Assembly (NCBI GenBank): GCA_016705235.1
Contig: JADIYP010000001.1
Span: forward strand, 434,001 to 498,000
Reading direction: 5' to 3'
Length of the DNA stretch: 64,000 nt
DNA from: Candidatus Leptovillus affinis
GTDB lineage: Bacteria > Chloroflexota > Anaerolineae > Promineifilales > Promineifilaceae
Made by a program: the position numbers and the translations under genes. The notes under the pieces were generated by a model. That model made no database searches. It was not told the origin of the DNA and saw only the letters and a list, made by a program, of their open reading frames with translations. Each line of letters starts with the position of its first letter. Within the stretch, counting starts at the first letter, position 1. This document shows, in pieces, positions 1 through 8,572 of the stretch.

Positions 1-951
1 TTCCTCTTCATTCTAGTTACCATAGGCGGCATAGTCCTGCTGGTTTTTACAGCGCCCGTGTGGCGCGCCTTGCTGGTAGCCGCCATTTTGGCCTATTTGC
101 TAAACCCGCTGGTTAACCGCCTGGAGCGGCGCTGGCCGGGCAAACGCGGGTTGGCCACAACGCTGGTCTACTTTGGCATGACGGTGATCATTGTAGGGAT
201 TTTGTCGCTGGCCGGGGCGCTTGTGTGGGGTCAGGTGTCGGGTTGGACGCAGGAACTACGGAGAGCCATTGGGGAAATCAGTTTGTTGCTGGAACGGCCG
301 TTTGACGTTTTCGGTTTTGAACTCCACCCTGAGTTTTTCATCAGCTACTTGCAGCGTTCCACCAACAATGCCCTGGCCGCCGTGCCTAGCGTGTCTGGCG
401 GCTGGTTCAACGGCATCGCCGATAATCTGTTGTGGAGCCTGGTTGCGTTGGTTAGCCTTTTTTATTTTATGCGCGACGGCTACCGAATCGCCCCCAATCT
501 TATCAACCTGCTGCCGCCTGACTACCAGGAAGAAGCTGTTCAATTAGCCGAAGAACTAAACACCGTCTGGCGAATCTCTTTGCGCGTGCAACTTATTATC
601 TTTGCCATCATCGGCGTTCTGCTGCTGATCAGCACCGCGCTTATTATCTGGCTGTTCCGCCGGGGATGGCTGCCGCTGTCACCGGTTGGTCTCATCATCC
701 TGCTCGTTGCGGTCTACGCGGGCATCCAACAAATCGACAATTTGTGGCTCCGGCCGCAATATATGGGACATGCGCTCAAGCTGCACCCTGGGGTCGTGGT
801 CATTGCGCTTATCTCGGCGCTGGCCCTGACGGGTGTGTTGGGCGCTATCGTGATTGTGCCGGTGCTGGCAAGTTTGAAGGTGCTGGCTGAATACAGCTAC
901 AACAAGCTGCTGGGCCACCCTGTCTACTTTCACAATGGGGGCGATACCTAA
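1..951 (+). CDS. AI-2E family transporter (5' truncated by window edge)
   Basis: The reading frame is open from base 1 and reads as hydrophobic helix before the first internal start (GTG at 58), so the true start lies outside the window. The 316 residues seen are an integral membrane protein of the AI-2E transporter/PerM-like family (about 340-370 aa when complete). Visible are an N-terminal helix pair, the family-like 'AYLLNPLVNRLERRW' segment, a long central polar region and a C-terminal helix bundle (VGLIILLVAVYAGIQQIDN, then GVVVIALISALALTGVLGA). Members export small molecules or act as Na+/H+ antiporters; the substrate cannot be told from sequence. Same strand as uvrA, but 225 bp separate them. 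Confidence 0.8.
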   Translation, partial: FLFILVTIGGIVLLVFTAPVWRALLVAAILAYLLNPLVNRLERRWPGKRGLATTLVYFGMTVIIVGILSLAGALVWGQVSGWTQELRRAIGEISLLLERPFDVFGFELHPEFFISYLQRSTNNALAAVPSVSGGWFNGIADNLLWSLVALVSLFYFMRDGYRIAPNLINLLPPDYQEEAVQLAEELNTVWRISLRVQLIIFAIIGVLLLISTALIIWLFRRGWLPLSPVGLIILLVAVYAGIQQIDNLWLRPQYMGHALKLHPGVVVIALISALALTGVLGAIVIVPVLASLKVLAEYSYNKLLGHPVYFHNGGDT

Positions 952-1059
952 AATTAAGGGCGCGTGGCGGCAAACGGCCGTGTCCCCCACCTCCTCATCC
1001 TCTCCTATTCCCCCTCCGCTAAAACCTATGAAACGCTAATGGTTCCTCCCCATGTACCA

Positions 1060-1068
1060 TGCTAGAAT
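1060..1068 (+). promoter_or_regulatory. possible extended -10 promoter element upstream of uvrA
   Basis: TGCTAGAAT fits an extended -10 (TGN plus TAGAAT) about 108 bp before the uvrA start. No good -35 box is visible. The rest of 952-1176 holds one ACGGCCGT copy and nothing else recognisable. Confidence 0.3.
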
Positions 1069-1176
1069 TGCGGATCGGCTCAACTCAGGCAAATTGTCGG
1101 CGCAAAACCCTGCATACAACCATCCGCCGCCGTCACAGCCGGCTTCAAAATTATCAAACCACCGGATAATCAACCT

Positions 1177-4059
1177 ATGTCACTCGATAAAATTATCGTG
1201 CGCGGCGCGCGCGAACATAACCTCAAAAACGTCACCGTGGAGATTCCGCGCGATAAACTCGTCGTCCTCACCGGCATCTCTGGCTCCGGTAAATCTTCCC
1301 TGGCCTTCGACACCATCTTCGCCGAAGGCCAGCGGCGCTACGTCGAATCTCTCTCCGCCTATGCCCGCCAATTCCTCGGCCAACTGGAAAAACCAGACGT
1401 AGACCAGATCGAAGGGCTTAGCCCGGCCGTTTCCATCGACCAAAAAGGCGTCAGCCACAACCCGCGCTCCACCGTCGGCACTGTCACCGAGATTTACGAC
1501 TACCTGCGCCTGCTCTTTGCCCGCGTCGGCACACCCCACTGCCCGGAATGCGGCCGTCCCGTCAGCCCGCAATCCGCCGAACAAATCGTTGAAAGCGTTC
1601 TCCACATGCCGCCAAACAGCCGCATTCAGGTACTCGCGCCTCTGGTGAAAGATCGCAAAGGCCACCACCAAAGCGTCTTTGAAGATGTACGCAAAGCTGG
1701 TTTTGTCCGCGTGCGTGTCAACGGCGACGTGCGCCAGGTTGACGAAGAAATCGAACTCGACCGTTACAAAAACCACAGCATCGAGGCCGTCGTGGATCGG
1801 CTCATCATCCGGCACGATCCCCACGACGACAGCGAAGAGGCAAAGGCCGACCGTACCCGCCTCACCGATTCTGTAGAAACAGCGTTGGCCTTGGGCAGCG
1901 GCATCGTTATCATCAACAACGTTACCGATAGCAATAATCAGACAGACCATCTCTATTCCGAACACCTTTACTGCCCCTACGATGGCACCAGCATTCCCGA
2001 AATTGAGCCGCGCACTTTCAGCTTCAACAGCCCGCACGGCGCTTGCCCAGATTGCCAGGGCCTGGGCACCAAAAAAGAATTGGACGACGACCTGATCGTG
2101 CCCAATAAAGATTTAACCCTGGTCGAGGGCGCCATCACCGGCTGGCCTACCGATGACAAGGCCGGTTATTACTGGCAACTGCTAAAAGCCACGGCCGATC
2201 ACTTTAAAATCCCCACCAACGTCCCTGTGCGCCAGCTCAGCGATGCCCAGATGCGCATTTTGCTGCACGGCAGCGGCGATGAAAGCATTACTGTCACGTA
2301 TATCAACCGCGACGGCGACACGCGCAACTACCGCACCAACTACGAAGGCGTGGTAACCAACCTCTGGCGACGGTACAACGAATCCACTTCCGACTATGTG
2401 CGCGACAAATTGGAAACGTTTATGGTGAATCGGCCGTGTTCCACCTGCCAGGGCACGCGCTTGCAGCCCGTGACCCTGGCCGTAACCATCGACGACATCA
2501 ACATCGCCGATGTGACGCGCTGGGCAGTAGCCCAATCCTTGCCCTGGGCGGAAAGGCTGCGCGACGATGGCCTGCTGACAGAGCGGCAAAAGATGATCGC
2601 CAAACCCATCCTGAAAGAAATCCATGAGCGGCTCCAGTTTATGATCAACGTGGGCCTGGATTACCTGACACTTGACCGCGCGGCCGGCACACTCAGCGGC
2701 GGCGAGGCGCAGCGTATCCGGCTGGCTACACAAATCGGCAGCCAATTGATGGGCGTGCTGTACGTGCTGGATGAGCCATCCATTGGCCTGCACCAGCGCG
2801 ACAACGAACGCCTGATCCACACGTTGAAAGGGATGCGCGACCTGGGCAACACGGTCCTGGTAGTGGAACACGACGAGGACACCATGCGCGCCGCCGATTG
2901 GATTGTGGACCTGGGGCCGGGCGCAGGCAAATTGGGCGGCGAAATTGTGGCCGAAGGAACGCCGGATGAGGTCGCCGCCAATGAAAAATCAATCACCGGA
3001 GCGTATCTCAGCGGCAGGACGCAAATCCCAGTGCCCGGCAAACGGCGCAAAGGGCATAAAGGGCAGTTTCTTGTCGTGCGGCAGGCGCAAGAAAACAACC
3101 TGAAAAACGTGGACGTGGCGATTCCGTTGGGCAAATTTGTGTGCGTTACCGGCGTCAGCGGCAGCGGCAAAAGCTCGTTTCTGGTAGAAATTTTGAGCAA
3201 GCGGCTAAATCAGCATTTCTACAAATCAAAAGAACTGCCAGGCAAACATGCGGGCATCGAAGGTCTGGAGCATCTGGATAAGGTTATTGAAATTGATCAG
3301 AGTCCCATTGGGCGCACGCCGCGTTCCAATCCGGCAACCTATACCAATTTATTCAACCCGATCCGTGATTTGTTTACCGGCTTGCCGGAGAGCAAGATGC
3401 GCGGTTATAAGGCGGGGCGGTTTAGCTTTAATGTCAAAGGCGGGCGCTGCGAGGCATGCCAGGGGCAGGGGCAAAACCGCATTGAGATGCAGTTTTTGCC
3501 TGACATTTACGTGCCCTGCGATATTTGCCACGGAGCGCGGTATAACCGCGAAACGCTGCAAGTGACGTATAAGGGATTGAACATCGCGCAACTACTGGAC
3601 CTGAGCGTAGACGAGGCGTTGGCCTTTTTTGAAAACATTCCGCCTATCCGGCGCAAGCTGCAAACGTTGGTGGATGTGGGGTTGGGGTATATTCACCTGG
3701 GGCAGCCGGCGCCGACGTTAAGCGGCGGCGAGGCGCAGCGGGTGAAGTTAAGCCGCGAATTATCGAAGATTGCCACAGGGCGGACGATGTACATTTTAGA
3801 TGAGCCGTCTGTCGGGCTGCACAGCCATGACGTGGCCAAGTTGATTGTGGCATTGAACCGGCTGGTGGATAAAGGCAATACTGTGGTGATCATTGAGCAT
3901 AACCTGGACATCATCAAGGTGGCGGATCATTTGATCGACATGGGACCGGAGGGCGGCGACCGCGGCGGTTTGATTGTGGCCGAAGGCACGCCGGAACAAG
4001 TGGCGCAAGTGGATGGGAGTTATACGGGGGTGTTTTTACGGCCGTATCTTCACCCCTAA
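1177..4059 (+). CDS. uvrA: excinuclease ABC subunit A (UvrA)
   Basis: Damage-recognition ATPase of nucleotide excision repair, acting with UvrB/C in the cytoplasm. At 960 aa it is full length. Two ABC modules are present: Walker A GISGSGKSS (Lys39) and GVSGSGKSS (Lys665), each with an LSGGEAQR signature and a LDEPS(I/V)GLH Walker B. The cysteine pairs CPECGRP, CPYDG/CPDCQGLG and CEACQGQGQ/CDICHGARYN are the zinc-binding elements of the family. ATG start follows a noncoding leader. The ACGGCCGT octamer is nearly absent from this gene (one copy, at the extreme 3' end), unlike less conserved neighbours. Confidence 0.98.
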   Translation: MSLDKIIVRGAREHNLKNVTVEIPRDKLVVLTGISGSGKSSLAFDTIFAEGQRRYVESLSAYARQFLGQLEKPDVDQIEGLSPAVSIDQKGVSHNPRSTVGTVTEIYDYLRLLFARVGTPHCPECGRPVSPQSAEQIVESVLHMPPNSRIQVLAPLVKDRKGHHQSVFEDVRKAGFVRVRVNGDVRQVDEEIELDRYKNHSIEAVVDRLIIRHDPHDDSEEAKADRTRLTDSVETALALGSGIVIINNVTDSNNQTDHLYSEHLYCPYDGTSIPEIEPRTFSFNSPHGACPDCQGLGTKKELDDDLIVPNKDLTLVEGAITGWPTDDKAGYYWQLLKATADHFKIPTNVPVRQLSDAQMRILLHGSGDESITVTYINRDGDTRNYRTNYEGVVTNLWRRYNESTSDYVRDKLETFMVNRPCSTCQGTRLQPVTLAVTIDDINIADVTRWAVAQSLPWAERLRDDGLLTERQKMIAKPILKEIHERLQFMINVGLDYLTLDRAAGTLSGGEAQRIRLATQIGSQLMGVLYVLDEPSIGLHQRDNERLIHTLKGMRDLGNTVLVVEHDEDTMRAADWIVDLGPGAGKLGGEIVAEGTPDEVAANEKSITGAYLSGRTQIPVPGKRRKGHKGQFLVVRQAQENNLKNVDVAIPLGKFVCVTGVSGSGKSSFLVEILSKRLNQHFYKSKELPGKHAGIEGLEHLDKVIEIDQSPIGRTPRSNPATYTNLFNPIRDLFTGLPESKMRGYKAGRFSFNVKGGRCEACQGQGQNRIEMQFLPDIYVPCDICHGARYNRETLQVTYKGLNIAQLLDLSVDEALAFFENIPPIRRKLQTLVDVGLGYIHLGQPAPTLSGGEAQRVKLSRELSKIATGRTMYILDEPSVGLHSHDVAKLIVALNRLVDKGNTVVIIEHNLDIIKVADHLIDMGPEGGDRGGLIVAEGTPEQVAQVDGSYTGVFLRPYLHP

Positions 4060-4100
4060 AGATTGACGATTGGCTTGCCCCGGATCTGTTGTCTCAGACG

Positions 4101-4415
4101 CTACTGCGGCACGGCGTATATTTTCACTTCGTAGCCGCCATCGTGGAACGTTTGCATCGGTTCCAACTGGTTCCACAGCTGATCGTAAGCCGCTATCTCG
4201 CTCCCATAACGGTCTGGCGCGCGGAAGAAACGGCCGTAACTCCCCTGCGCAAACACCAGATACTCAAACCCATTCTCCGCATACCATTCGGCCGTATGCA
4301 GATACAAATAATCAAAGCCGGTCGCCGAAAACTGCTGCGGATCCACAAAAGGAGCATACGGTTCAAGCGCCACGTGTGCCCCACCGCTTCCCGCAATGAG
4401 CGTAACCAAGTTCGT
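4101..4415 (-). pseudogene. C-terminal remnant of an ArnT-like membrane glycosyltransferase
   Basis: About 104 codons are open on the minus strand, bounded upstream by an in-frame TGA and with no ATG (only TTG at 4409). The translation reads like the soluble C-terminal tail of membrane (manno)glycosyltransferases: 'EPYAPFVDP', a 'FDYLYLHTAEWY' stretch, 'GFEYLVFAQGSYGRFF', then 'FHDGGYEVKIYAVPQ' at the stop. The membrane domain that should precede it is absent; modB lies immediately upstream on the same strand. I read it as a decayed fragment. A short independent protein is possible but there is no ribosome-binding site. Confidence 0.5.
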
Positions 4416-4482
4416 TCATCACGCGGCTGAGTGTAACACGGCCGTATCTGTCGTCAATTCACCGGCACAGCCCACCGGCCCA

Positions 4483-5334
4483 TCATCCCGCCAATGGATC
4501 AGCATCTCTCTCGTCCAACTGCGCCAGCCAGCGGGTCAGGCCAAAGGCCGCCATAGCCAGCACGAGCAAAATCATAGCGCTCACATACGTCGCGTTTAGA
4601 TCGCGCTCCAACGCGCCATAAATCAGCAGCGGCATGGTTTGCGTGCGCCCTTGCAAATTACCGGCAAACAAAATCGTCGCCCCAAATTCGCCCAGAGCGC
4701 GCGCCCAACTGAGCACCAATCCCGCCGCCAGGGCACGGCTGCTTAACGGCCGTATCACATGCCAAAACACCCGCCAGCCATCAGCCCCATCCATGCTGGC
4801 CGCTTCTTCCAACTCGCGGGGCAGCGCGGCGAAACGCAGCTGCGCCGCGCGAATATAAAACGGCGCAGCCACAAACACCTGCGCCAGCACCACCGCCACC
4901 CAGGTAAATGGAATGGAGATGCCCAACATGGTCAGCGGCGCGCCCAATAACCCGCGCCGCCCAAACGCGCTCAACAAGGCCAGCCCGGCCACAACCGGCG
5001 GCAAGACAATCGGCAGTTCGACAAAGACAGCCAGGGCGCGTTTGAGGGGGAAATTGTGCCGGGCCAGCAAATAGGCCAGCGGCGTGCCCAGCAAGATAAC
5101 CAGGAACATACTGACGGCCGTTGTCTGCAAACTAAGCCAAACGGCCGTTAGCACCGGTTCTACGTCCAGAGTAAAGCTGCTGTGCAGCGCGGTCATGGTC
5201 CGCCAAACCAATCCTACAATGGGCAGCACCAAAATCCCGGCCATCAGCAGCGCCAGGCCCCAGATGAGCAGTCGCAGGAGCGTGTCTTTTAGCGCGTGGC
5301 GCGGCTCTGTTTTGCGCTGAGTTTCATTATGCAT
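4483..5334 (-). CDS. modB: ModB-type ABC transporter permease (molybdate/tungstate or sulfate family)
   Basis: Inner-membrane permease of the molybdate/tungstate/sulfate ABC family. About six helices, with the EAA loop 'EEAASMDGADGWRVFWHVIRPL' for coupling to the ATPase and the family stretch LGEFGATILFAGN near the C-terminus. I start at ATG 5334 (MHNETQRK, 283 aa), which puts the first helix near the N-terminus; a GTG at 5409 would add 25 unlike-family residues. No modA binding protein or modC ATPase lies in the window, so the partner genes are elsewhere or the gene is an orphan. Family is clear; the transported oxyanion is inferred. Confidence 0.82.
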   Translation of the reverse strand: MHNETQRKTEPRHALKDTLLRLLIWGLALLMAGILVLPIVGLVWRTMTALHSSFTLDVEPVLTAVWLSLQTTAVSMFLVILLGTPLAYLLARHNFPLKRALAVFVELPIVLPPVVAGLALLSAFGRRGLLGAPLTMLGISIPFTWVAVVLAQVFVAAPFYIRAAQLRFAALPRELEEAASMDGADGWRVFWHVIRPLSSRALAAGLVLSWARALGEFGATILFAGNLQGRTQTMPLLIYGALERDLNATYVSAMILLVLAMAAFGLTRWLAQLDERDADPLAG

Positions 5335-5423
5335 GGGCCTGTTTGTGGCACGAAATGCTTTCTTTGTCAACCCGACGGGGCCGGGCAAATGGGCCAGATT
5401 GCGCACCACACTTCACGATGCCG

Positions 5424-6449
5424 TTACCGGCTCAACTCACCCCGCAAGTCCTCCTGCATCCACGCCCGAATTTGGGCCACGTCGTCGGAAATACTTAACA
5501 CATAGGCCAATTTAGTCAGCGCCGCTTCCGGCGTCATGTCGTAGCCGCTGAGCACGCCCACTTCGGCCAGGTCTGCGCCGGTGGCATATTTGCTCAGATC
5601 CACTGTGCCTTTCAGGCATTGCGTACAATCGACGATGACCACGCCGCGCGCGTTGGCCTCACGTAGTACACGCAAAAATTCTTTGTCGCCGGTTGGACCA
5701 TTGCCAGAACCATACGTTTCCAGCACCAGCCCGCGCAGCGGCGGCTGGAGCATATTCTCCAGGATGCGCGGCGACAGGCCAGGGAACAGGCGAAACGCCC
5801 CCACCACTGCCGGCGCGTTGATTTCGCGCAGGTCGATGTCGGAGGTTGATGGGGCAGACGGCCGTCGCACCAATCGCTCTCGTATCTCTACCCCTGTGCC
5901 CAACGCCGCCAGCGCCGGAAAATTCGGCGAGGCAAACGCATCAAAGCCATCCGCATCCACCTTCACCGTGCGGCAGCCGCGAAACAGACGGCTGTTGAAA
6001 TACAGCCCCACCTCAGGAATCACAAACTCATGGGACGCCAGCAGCAGCGAAGACACCAGATTGTCCTGCGCGTCGCTGCGGATTTCGCCCAACGGGATTT
6101 GCGAGCCGGTGACAATCACCGGCTTGGCCAGGTCCTTCAGCATAAAAGCCAGCGCCGAAGCGGTGTAGGCCATGGTGTCTGTGCCATGCAGCACAATAAA
6201 GCCATCATACGCATGGTAATGATCGCAAATATCGCGGGCTATTTTAGACCAGTCCGAAGGCGTCATGTCCGGCGAATCGAATAACGGATCGTACTGGTTG
6301 ATGGTGTAATCGGGCAGGCTGGCGTGATGGAAGGCGGGATTGGCAGCCATCAATTCTTGCAAATAGCCGGGGATGGGCAGGTAACGGCCGTTCACCCGCT
6401 TCATGCCAATGGTGCCGCCCGTATAGGCAATGTAGACTCGTTTTTTCAT
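5424..6449 (-). CDS. ansA: L-asparaginase, cytoplasmic type I
   Basis: Hydrolyses asparagine to aspartate and ammonia. 341 aa from ATG 6449 (MKKRVYIAYTGGTIGM), preceded at good spacing by GAGG; the longer upstream frame is translated palindromic repeat. Both catalytic threonine motifs are present: TGGTIG near residue 10 and HGTDTM near residue 90, followed by 'KPVIVTGSQIPLGEIRSD' typical of the family. No signal peptide, hence the cytoplasmic form. 89 bp separate it from modB on the same strand; no functional link is evident. Confidence 0.93.
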   Translation of the reverse strand: MKKRVYIAYTGGTIGMKRVNGRYLPIPGYLQELMAANPAFHHASLPDYTINQYDPLFDSPDMTPSDWSKIARDICDHYHAYDGFIVLHGTDTMAYTASALAFMLKDLAKPVIVTGSQIPLGEIRSDAQDNLVSSLLLASHEFVIPEVGLYFNSRLFRGCRTVKVDADGFDAFASPNFPALAALGTGVEIRERLVRRPSAPSTSDIDLREINAPAVVGAFRLFPGLSPRILENMLQPPLRGLVLETYGSGNGPTGDKEFLRVLREANARGVVIVDCTQCLKGTVDLSKYATGADLAEVGVLSGYDMTPEAALTKLAYVLSISDDVAQIRAWMQEDLRGELSR

Positions 6450-6473
6450 ATGCGCCTCGCAGGATGTGGAACA

Positions 6474-6516
6474 TGATGCGTGATGCGTGAACAGGTGTTT
6501 CACGCATCACGCATCA
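6474..6516. repeat. palindromic hairpin built of GTGATGCGTGA-type units
   Basis: Perfect 18-bp arms (TGATGCGTGATGCGTGAA and its complement) around a 7-nt loop, between divergent ansA and the AhpD-like gene. The same units form the core of repeat family A and the hairpin at 62473. Confidence 0.85.
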
Positions 6517-6625
6517 TTTCACAGCAATTTTGGGCGAGAACGGCCGTTTTGCCAACCGCAACTTTCCCTTGACACAAAGCAAAGACATGCCGCACAATCA
6601 GGCAAACTTCCCTGGGAGAATAATC

Positions 6626-7171
6626 ATGGCCTGGATCAAAATTATTCAAGAACACGAAGCCACCGGCAAACTCAAAGAAGCCTACGACAAACTCCTCGAA
6701 CCATGGGGCGGCGTGGATAACATCCTCAAAATCCACAGCCTCAACCTGCGCTCGCTCTGGGCGCATTTTGAACTGTACAAAACGGTGATGCACGGCCGTT
6801 CCGGCCTTAGCCGTGCCCAACGAGAAATGATCGCCGTCGTCGTTTCCGCCGCCAACCGCTGCCACTACTGAATCACCCACCACGGAGCCGGGCTGCTTCG
6901 CCTCACCCAAGACCAAACCCTGGTCAATCAGCTAACTTCTGACTGGCGGCAAGCCGATCTGAACGCCGCCGACCGCGCCATGCTCGCCTACGCCGAGAAG
7001 CTCACCAAAGAACCGTGGGCCATGCGGCAAACCGATATCGCCGCCCTGCGCGCCGCCGGCTTCAGCGACACCGATATTCTCGACATCAACCAGGTAACGG
7101 GCTATTATGCCTACGTCAACCGCCTGGCCGATGGTCTGGGCGTAGAGCTTGAAGCGTTCTGGCATCAGTAA
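6626..7171 (+). CDS. AhpD-like / peroxidase-related carboxymuconolactone decarboxylase family protein, candidate selenoprotein (CxxU)
   Basis: One frame of 182 codons from ATG 6626 (Shine-Dalgarno GGGAGAA) to TAA at 7171, interrupted only by TGA at 6869-6871 (residue 82). Around it the protein reads NRCHY-[TGA]-ITHHGAGL; the family has NRCHYC.THHGA, so the TGA replaces the second cysteine of the redox CxxC. The frame after the TGA is fully open and matches the family C-terminus (AMLAYAEKLT, 'LDINQVTGYYAYVNRLADGL'). No base is gained or lost. Members are AhpD-fold thiol peroxidases or disulfide reductases. I infer selenocysteine at 82; the alternatives are a nonsense mutation or a C-to-A consensus error. 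Confidence 0.8.
6869..6900 (+). promoter_or_regulatory. candidate bacterial SECIS element with its UGA codon
   Basis: After TGA (6869-6871), CGGAGC (6883-6888) pairs with GCTTCG (6895-6900), with one G-U pair, around the loop CGGGCT. Seventeen nt separate the TGA from the loop and G is the second loop base, as expected for SelB-binding bacterial SECIS hairpins. The second candidate at 63627 has the same spacing and also a loop starting CG. Confidence 0.6.
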
Positions 7172-7255
7172 AGGGTTTGCAACGCCCATAAGTACGTTAA
7201 CAAACGCTGTATAGCTATATAACGGTTAGTCAAATAGCTATGTTATGAGTAGAAG

Positions 7256-7372
7256 CATAGCTATGCTACAGGTAGTTACATAGCTATGCTACAGGTAGTT
7301 ACATAGCTATGCTACAGGTAGTTACATAGATAGTTACATAGCTATGCTATAGGTAGTTACATAGCTATGAAT
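7256..7372. repeat. AT-rich tandem repeat, 23-bp unit
   Basis: Units of CATAGCTATGCTACAGGTAG plus TTA begin at 7256, 7279, 7302 and 7337 (one base differs in the last), with a 12-bp partial unit at 7325 and a decayed one at 7360. Each unit contains the palindrome CATAGCTATG. No spacers, so not a CRISPR. Composition is much more AT-rich than the surroundings. Confidence 0.9.
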
Positions 7373-7408
7373 AATAGGCTTATGCGCGGGAAGCATAAAG
7401 GAGACTAC

Positions 7409-7516
7409 ATGAGCGCAAGCTCAACACCATCAATGAAAGGGACGCGGATAAACACGGATTTTCACGGATTCCGTATCCGTGTTTATCCGTGTCCTATTTT
7501 CAAGGAGACATCATGA
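7409..7516 (+). CDS. possible 35-codon upstream ORF
   Basis: AAAGGAGACTAC precedes ATG 7409; the frame runs 35 codons and its TGA overlaps the ATG of the 9-codon leader ORF (ATGA at 7513-7516). Most of it crosses a palindrome (arms like ACACGGATTTTCACGGAT and ATCCGTGTTTATCCGTGT, 7447-7493) that looks like an inserted repeat, so the peptide itself may be meaningless. No family is recognisable. Confidence 0.25.
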   Translation: MSASSTPSMKGTRINTDFHGFRIRVYPCPIFKETS

Positions 7517-7595
7517 GTGGTCTAACCCACCACCACGAATGAAAAGGTTGAGATTTGTCAAATCTTAAAGATTTGACAAATCTATTTTCAAGGGA
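7501..7595 (+). promoter_or_regulatory. duplicated leader: 9-codon ORF plus long hairpin, upstream of the arginase-like gene
   Basis: AAGGAGACATC precedes ATG 7513, which opens MSGLTHHHE and stops at 7542. A hairpin follows with perfect 16-bp arms AGATTTGTCAAATCTT (7551-7566) and its complement (7568-7583), then the GGGAG ribosome site of the next gene. Nearly the same ~95 bp occur in inverted orientation at 18935-19032, again directly before a start codon. A mobile repeat is one explanation; a leader-peptide attenuator or translation-coupling element is the other. Confidence 0.5.
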
Positions 7596-7602
7596 GTAAT
7601 CA

Positions 7603-8388
7603 GTGGAAAATCATTATTTGCTAACACCTTATTTCTTGGATGAAAGCCTGCCTGGGCTGGAGGGGCTGGCTGCGCCCGGCTGGCAAATGAACCGGCCGCA
7701 GCTCAGCGGCAGCGATAAGCAGACGCGCATGATCAGCCTGTATCGGCCGCTGGCGGCGCTGCTGGCCAACACGCTGCGCCAGGGGCAGCGGCCGGTCAGC
7801 GTGGCCGGCGACTGCTGTACGACGATTGGCGTGCTGGCCGGCTTGCAGCAGGCAGGCGTAACCCCCACGCTCATCTGGTTCGACGCGCACGGCGACTTTA
7901 ACACCTGGGAAACGACGCCCTCTGGCTTTTTGGGCGGCATGCCGCTGGCGATGGCCGTAGGATTGGGCGAACAGACGCTGCCGCAGGGGGTGGGGTTACG
8001 GCCGTTACTCCCCGCCAACGTGATTTTGACAGACGGCCGTGATCTGGACCCCGGCGAGCGAACCCTCGTCGAACAATCGGGCATCACCCACCTGCCAGAC
8101 GTAACCGCGCTGCTCGATTACCCGCTGCCCGACGGCCCGCTGTACGTCCATTTCGACACCGACATCGTCGACCCGGCGGAAGTGCCCGCGATGAATTACC
8201 CCGCTCCCGGCGGCCCTTCGGCCGACACCCTGCGGCGGGTGTTTCGTCATCTGGCGGCGACGGGGCGGGTAACGGCCGTTTCGCTGTCGGCCTGGAACCC
8301 GGACATGGATGGGGACGGCCGTTCGCGCGCCATCTCCATGAGCCTGTTACAAGAATTACTCGGTGATAGTACGCACCCAAAACCCTAA
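7603..8388 (+). CDS. arginase/agmatinase (ureohydrolase) family protein
   Basis: 261 aa from GTG 7603, preceded by GGGAG. Ureohydrolase-fold metalloenzymes hydrolyse guanidino compounds (arginine, agmatine, formiminoglutamate) with a Mn pair. Here the metal motifs are WFDAHGDFN (near residue 92) and HFDTDIVDP (near residue 185). The usual first motif GGDHS reads AGDCCT, so the first histidine ligand is replaced by cysteine. That suggests altered metal binding or substrate, so I do not assign arginase. The duplicated leader element lies directly upstream. Family sure, reaction unknown. Confidence 0.8.
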   Translation: MENHYLLTPYFLDESLPGLEGLAAPGWQMNRPQLSGSDKQTRMISLYRPLAALLANTLRQGQRPVSVAGDCCTTIGVLAGLQQAGVTPTLIWFDAHGDFNTWETTPSGFLGGMPLAMAVGLGEQTLPQGVGLRPLLPANVILTDGRDLDPGERTLVEQSGITHLPDVTALLDYPLPDGPLYVHFDTDIVDPAEVPAMNYPAPGGPSADTLRRVFRHLAATGRVTAVSLSAWNPDMDGDGRSRAISMSLLQELLGDSTHPKP

Positions 8389-8555
8389 GGGTTTATTTGA
8401 CCCCTGGCAGTCTGTCGGAGAACCTCTTTTTGTAGCCGGGGTATCCTTACCCCGCCTCTGGAAGACGCGGTAAGAAACCGCGGCTACGGGTACTTTTCCG
8501 ACAAACTGCTAGGAAATGACCGTTGATTCGGCAAAACCCTTAGGGGTTTAATTAC
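8378..8555. repeat. imperfect palindromic intergenic element
   Basis: Outer arms AAACCCTAAGGGTTT and AAACCCTTAGGGGTTT, inner arms CTGTCGGAGAA and TTTTCCGACA, and a centre with GTAGCCGGGGTATCC. The first arm overlaps the end of the arginase-like gene. The GTAGCCGGGGTATCC core recurs at 51230. No coding potential. Confidence 0.6.
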
Positions 8556-8572
8556 TCAGCTAAAGGAACCCC

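Noticed and set aside
1180..2037. 285-codon frame antisense to uvrA
   Set aside because: UvrA is certain; the opposite strand is a by-product of its codon bias.
4089..4430. 113-codon plus-strand frame over the glycosyltransferase remnant
   Set aside because: The minus-strand translation has recognisable family sequence; the plus frame does not.
6869..6871. TGA as a plain nonsense mutation of a dead AhpD-like gene
   Set aside because: Not excluded, but no other decay, exact placement at the catalytic Cys, and the hairpin plus a second similar case make selenocysteine more likely.
7256..7372. Possible CRISPR array
   Set aside because: Units are directly adjacent with no spacers, 23 bp long, and there are no cas genes.
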